From: Bacillota bacterium
GTDB taxonomy: Bacteria; Bacillota; Desulfotomaculia; Desulfotomaculales; Desulfohalotomaculaceae
Length of the DNA stretch: 40,977 nt
NCBI GenBank assembly: GCA_009711615.1
Contig: VENI01000010.1
Span: 1-40,977 of the forward strand
Direction: 5' to 3'
Positions 26,199-33,615 of this stretch are shown here, in pieces (within the stretch, counting starts at the first letter, position 1; each line of letters begins with the position of its first letter). The notes below the pieces were generated by a model that had not been told where the DNA came from, did not search any database, and worked only from the letters and a program-made list of their open reading frames with translations. Position numbers and translations under genes: made by a program.

Positions 26199-26387
26199 AT
26201 GCGGCAAAATATGAGTGACAGTGAAAGAATGTTAAGCGTAATAGGCGGCCTTGCCTTTACAGGTCTTGGGATGTCAGAAAAGCTTCGTGATTCATCTTAC
26301 GGAAAAGTGATGGCTATAATGGGAATAAAATCTGCTGTCTTAGGTATAGCTGGTTACAATCCGCTTTTTAAGTTTATTAATGAATAA
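26199..26387 (+). CDS. DUF2892-like small membrane protein
   Basis: This 62-residue protein has the pattern of the DUF2892 (YgaP-type) membrane hairpin: an N-terminal NMSDSERMLSVIGGLAFTGLG helix and a second helix IMGIKSAVLGIAGYNPLFKFI ending in the usual GYxPL text. GGGGTGA lies eight bases before the ATG. It is probably the fifth gene of the Gate/LpdD operon, 43 bases after the zinc-ribbon gene. Confidence 0.75.
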   Translation: MRQNMSDSERMLSVIGGLAFTGLGMSEKLRDSSYGKVMAIMGIKSAVLGIAGYNPLFKFINE

Positions 26388-26430
26388 AACACAAAGTCAC
26401 ATGGAATAATATGGTTTAGGAGGTGATTTT

Positions 26431-26574
26431 GTGTCTGAAGAAAAGAAAAAGGAAAGCTTGGTTACAGAAAAGGGCGGATGCAGTTCTGAAGAAGAGAGCA
26501 GTGTGGTATCTGAGCAGTCCAGTGATAGTTCCAGTTGCTCAGAATGTGAAAGTTCCAGTGACAGTAGTTGTTAA
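26431..26574 (+). CDS. Ser/Cys-rich very small protein
   Basis: A perfect ribosome site (AGGAGGTGATTTT) leads to GTG 26431 and a 47-residue frame. The N-terminal third is Lys/Glu-rich (MSEEKKKESLVTEKGG). The rest is a Ser/Glu/Asp run with cysteines at about 17, 36, 39 and 47 (CSSEEESS, SSCSECESSSDSSC), so a metal or cluster site through CSEC is possible. A longer overlapping frame in another phase has no such ribosome site and is rejected. It is followed by a terminator. No homologue was recognised. Confidence 0.7.
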   Translation: MSEEKKKESLVTEKGGCSSEEESSVVSEQSSDSSSCSECESSSDSSC

Positions 26575-26596
26575 AACTATAAAAAAAGCGAAACAA

Positions 26597-26624
26597 AAAA
26601 CCCGGCAAAATGCCGGGTTTTCTT
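26597..26624. terminator. Bidirectional terminator between the Ser/Cys-rich gene and cspA
   Basis: AAACCCGGCA and TGCCGGGTTT form a 10-base-pair stem with loop AA, followed by TCTT on the + strand and preceded by an A run that gives a U tract on the minus strand. It serves both convergent genes. Confidence 0.88.
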
Positions 26625-26637
26625 GTATCAGTTACAG

Positions 26638-26835
26638 TTACACTCTTGATACGTTTGATGCTTGGGGACCCTTAGCTCCATCAGTTACATCAAATTGAAC
26701 CTGATCACCCTCGTCTAATGTTTTAAAACCTTCATCATTAATTGCGGAGTAATGAACAAATATATCTGTACCATCTTCTCCCTCAATAAATCCAAAACCT
26801 TTGCCCGCATTAAACCATTTTACTGTTCCTTGCAT
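26638..26835 (-). CDS. csp: Cold shock protein
   Basis: This 65-residue single-domain RNA/DNA-binding beta barrel carries both RNP motifs: KGFGFI (RNP1) and DIFVHYS (RNP2). It opens [16 protein letters not shown] and ends GPQASNV, as usual for CspA-type proteins. GGAGGAAAAC precedes the ATG. About 180 bases separate it from the DegV gene upstream on the same strand, which would allow the long 5' leader typical of cold-shock mRNAs. Confidence 0.97.
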   Translation of the reverse strand: MQGTVKWFNAGKGFGFIEGEDGTDIFVHYSAINDEGFKTLDEGDQVQFDVTDGAKGPQASNVSRV

Positions 26836-26993
26836 TGTTTTCCTCCTAAATAATATAATTCAAACAAAGTATTACCATATTGAATTATTTTTATACAGGA
26901 ACTAAACAAATTTTGCTTTTAATAAGCATTCAGAATTATTTGTCAGAATTTTATATTTAGAGCAAATGAACTGTTATTTTATTATAACTTTTT

Positions 26994-27018
26994 ACTCCTG
27001 ATTCCTGGACTCTTGAGT
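26994..27018. repeat. Degenerate heptamer repeat, copy 6 (inverted)
   Basis: ACTCCTGATTCCTGGACTCT followed by TGAGT is the reverse orientation of the AGGAGTC/GGAATCA unit, about three copies, at the 3' end of the DegV gene. Confidence 0.6.
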
Positions 27019-27020
27019 AA

Positions 27021-27869
27021 TTAGTATTTTAAAAATGCTATTCCTACGGCACCGGGACCGCTGTGGCAACCGACAACCGGACCCAACTCTCCCAACAACA
27101 GCATTTCTTTACAGATAATATTTTCTGCTTCAGCCTTTTCTAATACGTTATTAAACAAATTTTCATTTCCAGCATGGGCAAAGTAGTATAGAGAATCATA
27201 GTTGTTGGTTTCTGACTTAACCATCTGTACTAATCGACTTACAGCTTTTTTGCGTCCTCGTACTTTTTCAACGGGATGAATTTCACCATCATAAATAGCC
27301 AATAAAGGTTTTATATTTAATAAAGAACCTAAAAAAGCGGTGGCATGTCCAATACGGCCACCTTTTGCCAAATATTCCAGCGTATCAACAATAAAATATA
27401 TTTTGATTTTAGGTATTGTTTGTTCGACTAGAGAAATAATTTCTGGAAAACTTTTTCCTTCTTGTGCTGCTCTGGCAGCAGTTAACACCAATAGAGCGAG
27501 GCCTACGCTTACTGTTCTGGAATCAAATATCTTAATATTTGCATTGGGTAGCATTGATCTTGCCAACTGTGCTGCCTGATAAGTACCGCTTAAATCGGTT
27601 GATAAGTGAATAGATATAATACAGTACCCTTCATCCGCCAGTGATTGATATACGTTTTGAAATTCACCGGGAGAAGGCTGAGAGGTGGAAGGGATAGATT
27701 TTTCATTAGTAAACCTTTTATAAAACTCATTGGGCATTATTTCTACACGGTCTTTTAATGATTCTTCAGCGAAATTCACTTTTAAAGGAACTACTTTGAT
27801 ATCATATTTCTTAATTACTTCGTTTGGAAGATCAGCAGTACTGTCAGTAACTATTTTTATTTGAGCCAT
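27021..27869 (-). CDS. DegV family fatty-acid-binding protein
   Basis: This 282-residue protein is of the DegV/FakB type, which binds a fatty acid for phosphorylation by FakA. The opening IKIVTDSTADLPNEVIKKYDIKVVPL, read in two parts, is typical, as are TSQPSPGEF, the SxDLSGTYQAA block (HLSTDLSGTYQ), DSRTVSVGLA and GCHSGPGAVG at the C terminus. The GTG at 27878 lies inside the Shine-Dalgarno, so ATG 27869 is used. No fakA is adjacent. The strand continues toward cspA through a heptamer repeat. Confidence 0.93.
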   Translation of the reverse strand: MAQIKIVTDSTADLPNEVIKKYDIKVVPLKVNFAEESLKDRVEIMPNEFYKRFTNEKSIPSTSQPSPGEFQNVYQSLADEGYCIISIHLSTDLSGTYQAAQLARSMLPNANIKIFDSRTVSVGLALLVLTAARAAQEGKSFPEIISLVEQTIPKIKIYFIVDTLEYLAKGGRIGHATAFLGSLLNIKPLLAIYDGEIHPVEKVRGRKKAVSRLVQMVKSETNNYDSLYYFAHAGNENLFNNVLEKAEAENIICKEMLLLGELGPVVGCHSGPGAVGIAFLKY

Positions 27870-28048
27870 AGTAAACACCTCTGAATGTCTAATAACTTTA
27901 TAGTAAATAATTTTTACAAATTTATAATTTCTACGTCAAGAACATAATACCTTTATTAAGCTAGTCTATATTAATATTGCATAAACAGGATTTTGGTAAG
28001 CAGTGTAGAATATACCAAATAATAAGTGTACCAGGGAGGTATTATAAA

Positions 28049-29377
28049 GTGAAGAAAACATTAGTTTTGTGTTTGATGGGACTACTGCTACTACCAGTAG
28101 TAGCCTGGGCTGATGATTTATCTCAAGGAGACTTGGTTAACCTGTTGCCTGACAAAGAGGCAAATCAAAAACTAACACGTGCCGAATATGCTGTTATGTT
28201 GAGCCAAGCGGCAGGACTACCGGAAAGTGAAGTTGATTTACCAACCGATGTACCAGATGATGCATGGTATGTAAACGGTATCAAAAGTTTAGTCGGCAAC
28301 GATATCATGGCTGGTTATAAAGATGGCACCATAAAGCCAGAAAAAAACATCTCTAGGGTGGAAGTTGTGGTAATGCTCAGTAGGGTGCTAGGGTTACCAG
28401 GAATTATGGCGGATGATGTTCAGATAAAAGGGCTAGAGAACCATGCTTGGGCTGCCGGACCATATAGCTGGTGTGTAAAAGAGGGATTTCTATCAGCAGA
28501 AAAATCACCCTCAGGCATTATTACCGCGGAAGAAGCGGATAAGTTGCTGATAGGTGCTTTTGCTACCGATGAACTGGGCAAAGAGATTAATACAAAAGTG
28601 GAAGAAGCAATGCTTGATATCAAAACCATGTCCTTAAATGGTAGTATGCACATGGATATGGAGTTAACAACTGAGGCAGCAAAAGAAATTCCTAAGGAAA
28701 TAAGTAGTATGGGTATTGATGCTGAAATAGAATCTAAAATTAATATTGATCAAGGTTTACATCAGGTTATGAGCATAAAATTGCCAAAGACGACTGATGT
28801 GACATTACCGGAAATGAAAATAGAACAGTACTATACTCCAAAGGGCATGTTCATGAAAATGACTGACCCTTCCACAGGGGGGTCCCAATGGATTAAATAT
28901 CCAGATGGTATTTTACCCAAGTATGAAGTAATGATGAATCAACAAGTTAATTCCCTGGTTACTAAAGAAATGAGCCAGTATCTTCACTACCGAGTGCTTG
29001 ATGATATTAAAGTAAATGATGAAGAATACTACCAGTTGGCATTTTATGGTCAGATAAATGATTTTAATAAACTAATGGCTTTAATGAACCAGAACATGCC
29101 GAACGCTATTAATCAGAACGATATGATCCAACAGACCAAAGGATTAATTAAGTCAATGTCCTTTATGGGTACAATGACGGTAACAAAAGATGATTACTTA
29201 CCAGTATCAGTTGATACTAAAGCTATAGCGACTTTTAACAGTCAATTTGCAGGAGAGACACTGCCCTTTACATCAATAAAATATAATTACAAAGTAAACT
29301 ATGATAAATTCAATGCAGATGTAAATATTGAACTCCCACAAGAGGCTTTGGAATCAAAAGACTTACCAATTAATTAA
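28049..29377 (+). CDS. Secreted SLH-domain protein
   Basis: This 442-residue exported protein has a signal peptide (MKKTLVLCLMGLLLLPVVAWA). Two to three S-layer-homology repeats span roughly residues 30-175: KLTRAEYAVMLSQAAGL, then AWYVNGIKSLVGNDIMAGYK with ISRVEVVVMLSRVLG, and AWAAGPYSWCVKEGFL. The C-terminal half (MSLNGSMHMDMELTTEAAKE, then MKIEQYYTPKGMFMKM) resembles Met-rich DUF6612-type lipoprotein domains. GGGAGGT points to GTG 28049; the longer frame has no ribosome site. It is probably anchored to the cell wall; function unknown. Confidence 0.85.
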   Translation: MKKTLVLCLMGLLLLPVVAWADDLSQGDLVNLLPDKEANQKLTRAEYAVMLSQAAGLPESEVDLPTDVPDDAWYVNGIKSLVGNDIMAGYKDGTIKPEKNISRVEVVVMLSRVLGLPGIMADDVQIKGLENHAWAAGPYSWCVKEGFLSAEKSPSGIITAEEADKLLIGAFATDELGKEINTKVEEAMLDIKTMSLNGSMHMDMELTTEAAKEIPKEISSMGIDAEIESKINIDQGLHQVMSIKLPKTTDVTLPEMKIEQYYTPKGMFMKMTDPSTGGSQWIKYPDGILPKYEVMMNQQVNSLVTKEMSQYLHYRVLDDIKVNDEEYYQLAFYGQINDFNKLMALMNQNMPNAINQNDMIQQTKGLIKSMSFMGTMTVTKDDYLPVSVDTKAIATFNSQFAGETLPFTSIKYNYKVNYDKFNADVNIELPQEALESKDLPIN

Positions 29378-29403
29378 ATAATGACAATCATTGTAAAAAA
29401 ACA

Positions 29404-29432
29404 TTGACACTACAGTAAAGCCTTGGTATTAT
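29404..29432 (+). promoter_or_regulatory. Sigma-A type promoter of the purine leader
   Basis: TTGACA (29404-29409), a 17-base spacer, TATTAT (29427-29432). Transcription should begin about 29439, just before the first aptamer. Confidence 0.8.
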
Positions 29433-29459
29433 AAAAATGTCGAAAAAAGCAATTTGTTA

Positions 29460-29528
29460 ATCGCGTATATCCTTGGGAATATGGCCCAAGAGTTTCTACC
29501 AGGCAACCGTAAATTGCCTGACTACGTG
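29460..29528 (+). promoter_or_regulatory. Guanine-class purine riboswitch aptamer
   Basis: The purine aptamer core is complete: P1 pairs CGCGTA (29463-29468) with TACGTG (29523-29528); ATATCC...GGAATATGG, GTTTCTACC and CCGTAAA are the conserved junction and loop segments; P3 is AGGCAA/TTGCCT. The discriminating pyrimidine is C (CTGACTACG), which specifies guanine or hypoxanthine rather than adenine. It lies directly before a ykkC-class aptamer with no linker, an arrangement known as the tandem guanine-PRPP riboswitch. Confidence 0.93.
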
Positions 29529-29645
29529 GGAAAGTGTACCTAGGGTTCCACATCTGTTATGTAACGTACAGGTGGTTTGGTCCAAGCGGTACAGGCTAGT
29601 TCATTTTAACTAACTAGTTACACCGATAGGGATAAAAGCCCAGGC
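29527..29645 (+). promoter_or_regulatory. ykkC-class riboswitch aptamer, probably PRPP-sensing
   Basis: The ykkC core is seen: GTGTACCTAGGGTTCC (29534-29549), GGTCCAAGCGGTACAGG (29579-29595), and CACCGATAGGGATAAAAGCC (29621-29640). The variable arm GGCTAGTT...AACTAGTT closes between them. The family splits into guanidine, ppGpp, PRPP and nucleotide sensors that look alike. The PRPP assignment rests on the adjacent guanine aptamer and the downstream purine transporter and xpt, not on a diagnostic base I could verify. Confidence 0.85.
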
Positions 29646-29692
29646 GGTAGGTTTCGCACGAAAAGCGTAAACCTACTGTTCTGGGTTTTTTT
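29637..29692 (+). terminator. Terminator of the tandem riboswitch
   Basis: CCCAG (29640-29644) and CTGGG (29681-29685) plus GGTAGGTTT and AAACCTACT build a long stem, followed by TTTTTTT. Its 5' strand includes the GCCC that pairs with GGG in the ykkC aptamer, so ligand binding there should prevent termination (an ON switch). Confidence 0.9.
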
Positions 29693-29765
29693 AGTTCTTA
29701 ACTAAATTAAGACCGATGGGTCTTTATATATATTATTAAAACAATTAAATTCTGGGGGGAGTATT

Positions 29766-30899
29766 TTGTTAACTAAAAAAAGATCCATATTCACATTGCT
29801 GTTAGTTTGTACCATGGCCCTATTGTTGGTAGGTTGTGGTGGAGGAGAGCAAAAGAGCGAAGAAGATGCCGCTGCAAAACAAGAACAGGATGAACAGATG
29901 AAGGTTGGTTTCATTTATGTTGGACCAACAGGTGATGCTGGTTGGACATATGCCCACGATCAGGGAAGAAAATATCTGCAGGAACAAATGCCAGATGTAG
30001 ATGCTAGCTACTATATGGAAAATGTGGAGGAAGGCGCAGCCAGTGAGTCATACATACAACAGCTGGTACAGGAAGGTAGCGATTTGATCTTTACTACCAG
30101 TTTTGGTTACATGGACAGCACCATTAAAGTTGCTGAAAGAAATAAAGACGTAGTTTTCATGCACAACTCAGGATATAAGACATCTGAAAATGTAGGTAAC
30201 TACTTTGGTCGTATGTATCAGGCACGTTACTTGAGTGGCATTGTAGCTGGAAAACAAACTGAAAAAGATTTAATTGGTTATGTAGCCGCTTATCCAATTC
30301 CCGAAGTTATCCGTGGAATCAATGCTTTCACTTTAGGTGTACGTTCAGTAAATCCAGATGCTGAGGTTAGAGTTGTCTGGACAAACACTTGGTATGATCC
30401 GGTAAAAGAAAAGGACGCCGCTAAAGCACTTCTTGATGAAGGCTGCGATGTTATTACCCAGCACCAGGATACTCCCGGACCGATGCAAGCCGCTGAAGAA
30501 AGAGGAGCATATGGTATAGGTTATAACAGTGACATGAGTGATATGGCACCGAAAGCTGTTTTAACTTCAGCCGTTTGGAACTGGGGACCTTACTATGTTG
30601 ATACAGTAAAAGCGGTTAAAGAGGGTACATGGGAATCAAACTCCTACTGGGGTGGATTGGGAGATGGTATTGTAGGTCTTGCTCCATATGGCGACATGGT
30701 TCCTGAAGAAACAAAAGAATTGGTAGAAGCTAAAAAGCAGGAAATCATCAACGGTGAGTGGGATGTGTTTACTGGCCCAATTAAAGACCAAAATGGTGAT
30801 GTGAAAGTTGCTGAAGGTGAAAAGCTTACAGACAAACAAATGTTAGAGATGGAATGGTTTGTTGAAGGTGTACTCGGTAATATTGGAAACGAAAAATAA
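29766..30899 (+). CDS. BMP-family substrate-binding lipoprotein, nucleoside/purine uptake
   Basis: This 377-residue lipoprotein is of the basic membrane protein (BMP/TmpC/NupN) family, the binding component of nucleoside ABC importers. The signal peptide ends in lipobox LLVGC. The mature protein opens KVGFIYVGPTGDAGWTYAHD, typical of the family; GYVAAYPIPEVIRGINAFTLG follows. The start is TTG 29766 after GGGGGGAG. The guanine/PRPP leader and terminal xpt suggest the ligand is a purine nucleoside or base such as guanosine, xanthine or guanine. A hairpin separates it from the ATPase gene. Confidence 0.92.
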   Translation: MLTKKRSIFTLLLVCTMALLLVGCGGGEQKSEEDAAAKQEQDEQMKVGFIYVGPTGDAGWTYAHDQGRKYLQEQMPDVDASYYMENVEEGAASESYIQQLVQEGSDLIFTTSFGYMDSTIKVAERNKDVVFMHNSGYKTSENVGNYFGRMYQARYLSGIVAGKQTEKDLIGYVAAYPIPEVIRGINAFTLGVRSVNPDAEVRVVWTNTWYDPVKEKDAAKALLDEGCDVITQHQDTPGPMQAAEERGAYGIGYNSDMSDMAPKAVLTSAVWNWGPYYVDTVKAVKEGTWESNSYWGGLGDGIVGLAPYGDMVPEETKELVEAKKQEIINGEWDVFTGPIKDQNGDVKVAEGEKLTDKQMLEMEWFVEGVLGNIGNEK

Positions 30900-30905
30900 T
30901 GTATT

Positions 30906-30940
30906 GAGGGCTGCTGGCATTAATATTGCCAGCGCCCATT
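30906..30940 (+). terminator. Intercistronic hairpin after the BMP binding protein
   Basis: GGGCTGCTGGCA pairs with TGCCAGCGCCC (one bulge) around TTAATAT, followed by ATTTTATATTTT. It is an attenuator or partial terminator that would leave the binding protein in excess over the membrane complex. Confidence 0.7.
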
Positions 30941-30985
30941 TTATATTTTATACATCAGTAGTTTTTAATAAGGGGCGGAGTTAAC

Positions 30986-32515
30986 GTGAAAAAGAATGCA
31001 CTGGTTCAAATGATCAATGTTACGAAAAAGTTTCCTGGCGTAATTGCTAACGATAGGGTTAGTTTTGATGTGAAACCTGGTGAGGTACATGCACTATTAG
31101 GGGAAAATGGATCTGGAAAAAGTACACTTATGTCTGTGCTTTGTGGAATGTATAAACCTAATGATGGCCAGATCTTTATCAATGGTAAGGAAGTTGTTTT
31201 TAAGAACCCCCGGGATTCCATATCTGCAGGTGTAGGGATGGTGCATCAACACTTTAAGTTAGTTGATTCCTTTACAGTGGCTGAAAATGTAGTATTGGGT
31301 TCAAAAAAGTTGGGATTTTTCCTGCGTATGGATAATGTGGAGAAAAAGATTGCTAAGTTATCTGAAAGCTATGGTCTAGGTGTGAATCCAACGGCTAAGG
31401 TGTGGCAACTTTCAGTGGGTGAAAGACAGAGGGTAGAAATCGTTAAGATGTTGTACCGTGGTTCTCAGCTTCTTATCCTGGATGAACCCACAGCGGTGCT
31501 TACACCTCAGGAATCTAAAGAATTGTTTGCAACATTAAAGAAAATGACCGATCGTGGTCATGCTGTAATACTTATCACTCACAAAATGCATGAAGTTATG
31601 GCTGTGGCTGATAGAGTTACAGTACTACGGCAGGGTAAATCTGTGGCCACCGTTAAACGTAGTGAGGCTACCCCAAAGGAATTAGCCAGGTTGATGATGG
31701 GTCAAGAATTTGAAAGCAGTGCAAAGCGAGAAAAGAAAATTGTAGGAGAGACTATCTTAAAGATGACCGATGTAAACGCTGAAGGTGACGGACACCGCCC
31801 CAAACTAAATAATGTGTCCCTCTCAGTTTCCGGTGGTGAAATAATGGGAATTGTAGGTGTGGCCGGAAACGGTCGCAGGGAATTAGCTGAAGTGATAGTG
31901 GGCATGCGTGGAATATCCAGCGGACAGATAGAAATTAACGGTACGAAGACTGCAAATAAGTCACCTAAAGAAGTTATTGACGTGGGGGTTAGCTATATTC
32001 CAGATGATCGGCTAGGTACAGGCCTTGTTCCCAGTCTTGGTGCCGTTGATAACTTGATTTTAAAAAGCTATCAAAAGTCTTCTTTAGGAAGTGGACTATT
32101 TATTAACTTGAAAAAGGCAGAACAATATTCTAAGCGATTAATTAATGATTTTGGTGTTAGATTAACCAGTATTAATGCACCGGTAAGCCTTCTTTCGGGA
32201 GGGAACCAACAGCGGTTGTTGCTGGCTAGGGAATTGTCTGAAGCTCCACGTCTGGTGGTGGCGGTATTTCCATCCAGGGGGTTGGATATAGCAGCCACTG
32301 AAGCAGTACATAAACTGCTGTTAGAGCAAGCATCAAAGGGAGCGGCAATACTGCTTATTTCAGAAGATCTGGATGAGGTCTTTAAGATATGTGATCGGGT
32401 GGGTGTACTCTATAAAGGATGCATCATGGGAGATATGCCGATTGAAAAAGCTACTGTTGAGCAAATTGGCTTAATGATGCTCGGATCATCACAATCGGAG
32501 GTTAAAGTGTCATGA
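30986..32515 (+). CDS. Nucleoside/purine ABC transporter, duplicated ATP-binding protein
   Basis: This 509-residue protein has two fused ABC domains (YufO/NupO type). Domain 1 has intact Walker A GENGSGKST, signature LSVGERQR and Walker B LLILDEPTAVLT. Domain 2 has a degenerate P-loop (GVAGNGRRE), signature LSGGNQQR and an unusual Walker B VVAVFPSRGLD with no catalytic Glu, as usual for the second half in this family. It overlaps the first permease by four bases (ATGA). Confidence 0.94.
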   Translation: MKKNALVQMINVTKKFPGVIANDRVSFDVKPGEVHALLGENGSGKSTLMSVLCGMYKPNDGQIFINGKEVVFKNPRDSISAGVGMVHQHFKLVDSFTVAENVVLGSKKLGFFLRMDNVEKKIAKLSESYGLGVNPTAKVWQLSVGERQRVEIVKMLYRGSQLLILDEPTAVLTPQESKELFATLKKMTDRGHAVILITHKMHEVMAVADRVTVLRQGKSVATVKRSEATPKELARLMMGQEFESSAKREKKIVGETILKMTDVNAEGDGHRPKLNNVSLSVSGGEIMGIVGVAGNGRRELAEVIVGMRGISSGQIEINGTKTANKSPKEVIDVGVSYIPDDRLGTGLVPSLGAVDNLILKSYQKSSLGSGLFINLKKAEQYSKRLINDFGVRLTSINAPVSLLSGGNQQRLLLARELSEAPRLVVAVFPSRGLDIAATEAVHKLLLEQASKGAAILLISEDLDEVFKICDRVGVLYKGCIMGDMPIEKATVEQIGLMMLGSSQSEVKVS

Positions 32516-33615
32516 ATTCACCATTGAGATTGGAAAAAAGAACATCAGCGTCTACTACAGTTAACTTAATGATTCCAACGATATCAGTAATATTGGCACT
32601 GGCTATCGGAGCGTTATTCCTATTGGGGGCTGGCCATAATCCAGTTCAGGCCTATAGCGCTATGTTTAATGGAGGCTTTGGTTCAGTATATGGCTTAACT
32701 GAAACGATAGTTAAGGGCATTCCATTAATGCTATGTGCTCTCGGCATTTCTCTAGCTTTCAGAATGCATCTGTGGAATATTGGTGCAGAGGGTCAACTAT
32801 ATATGGGTACCTTTGGCGCCACTTGGGTGGCTCTTAGTTTTCCGGATTCCCCGGCAATATTCGTATTACCAGCTATGGTTTTAATGGGAATGTTGTGTGG
32901 AGGCATATGGGCAATGTTACCAGCTGTCCCCCGGGCTTACCTAGGGGTAAACGAAATCATCACAACTCTTATGTTAAATTATGTGGCAATATTATGGGTG
33001 GATTATTTAGTGATGGGACCTTGGAAAGACCCGGATGGTTTCAACTTTCCCCTTACTGCACAGTTTTCAGATGCGGCTACACTACCAACCTTTGGTGACA
33101 CCCGTATTCATGCTGGTCTCTTATTTGCAATAGCAATTGCAATCATAATATATTTTGCCATGAAGCGAACACGTTGGGGGTATGAGGTACGTGTGATTGG
33201 TAGAAGTCAATCGGCTGCAAAATACGCCGGAATGAATATTCCTAAAAACATAATTATTATTTTAGTGCTTAGTGGTGCAGTAAGTGGATTGGCTGGTATG
33301 GCTGAAGTATCTGGATTGATGGGTCGACTGCAGCAGGGTTTTAGTCCGGGATATGGTTATACCGGAATTATCATAGCTTGGTTGGCAAAACTGCACCCAG
33401 GAGCGATAATTATTGTATCAATACTGTTTGGTGGACTACAAGCTGGTGGTTTTAGTTTGCAGAGCAGTGGTGTTCCTGCTGCCATGGTTTCCATGTTGCA
33501 GGGTACGATTTTATTCTTTGTGCTAGGCGGTGAAATATTAACTCGCTATCGGATAGTACTTAACTTTAGATCAAAAGACACAGGGGGTAAAAGCACATGG
33601 AAACAAGCATCTTAA
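32512..33615 (+). CDS. Nucleoside/purine ABC transporter, permease 1
   Basis: This 367-residue branched-chain-type permease (YufP/NupP) has about nine to ten hydrophobic segments. The family blocks are FRMHLWNIGAEGQLYMG, GVNEIITTLMLNYVAILWVDY and SGLAGMAEVSG. The ATG overlaps the ATPase stop, and the gene overlaps the second permease by 19 bases, so all three are translationally coupled. Confidence 0.94.
   Translation: MNSPLRLEKRTSASTTVNLMIPTISVILALAIGALFLLGAGHNPVQAYSAMFNGGFGSVYGLTETIVKGIPLMLCALGISLAFRMHLWNIGAEGQLYMGTFGATWVALSFPDSPAIFVLPAMVLMGMLCGGIWAMLPAVPRAYLGVNEIITTLMLNYVAILWVDYLVMGPWKDPDGFNFPLTAQFSDAATLPTFGDTRIHAGLLFAIAIAIIIYFAMKRTRWGYEVRVIGRSQSAAKYAGMNIPKNIIIILVLSGAVSGLAGMAEVSGLMGRLQQGFSPGYGYTGIIIAWLAKLHPGAIIIVSILFGGLQAGGFSLQSSGVPAAMVSMLQGTILFFVLGGEILTRYRIVLNFRSKDTGGKSTWKQAS

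Noticed and set aside
26423..26698. A 91-codon frame overlapping the Ser/Cys-rich gene
   Set aside because: It is in a different phase from the frame at GTG 26431 that the AGGAGGTG site serves, crosses the terminator and enters cspA on the other strand.
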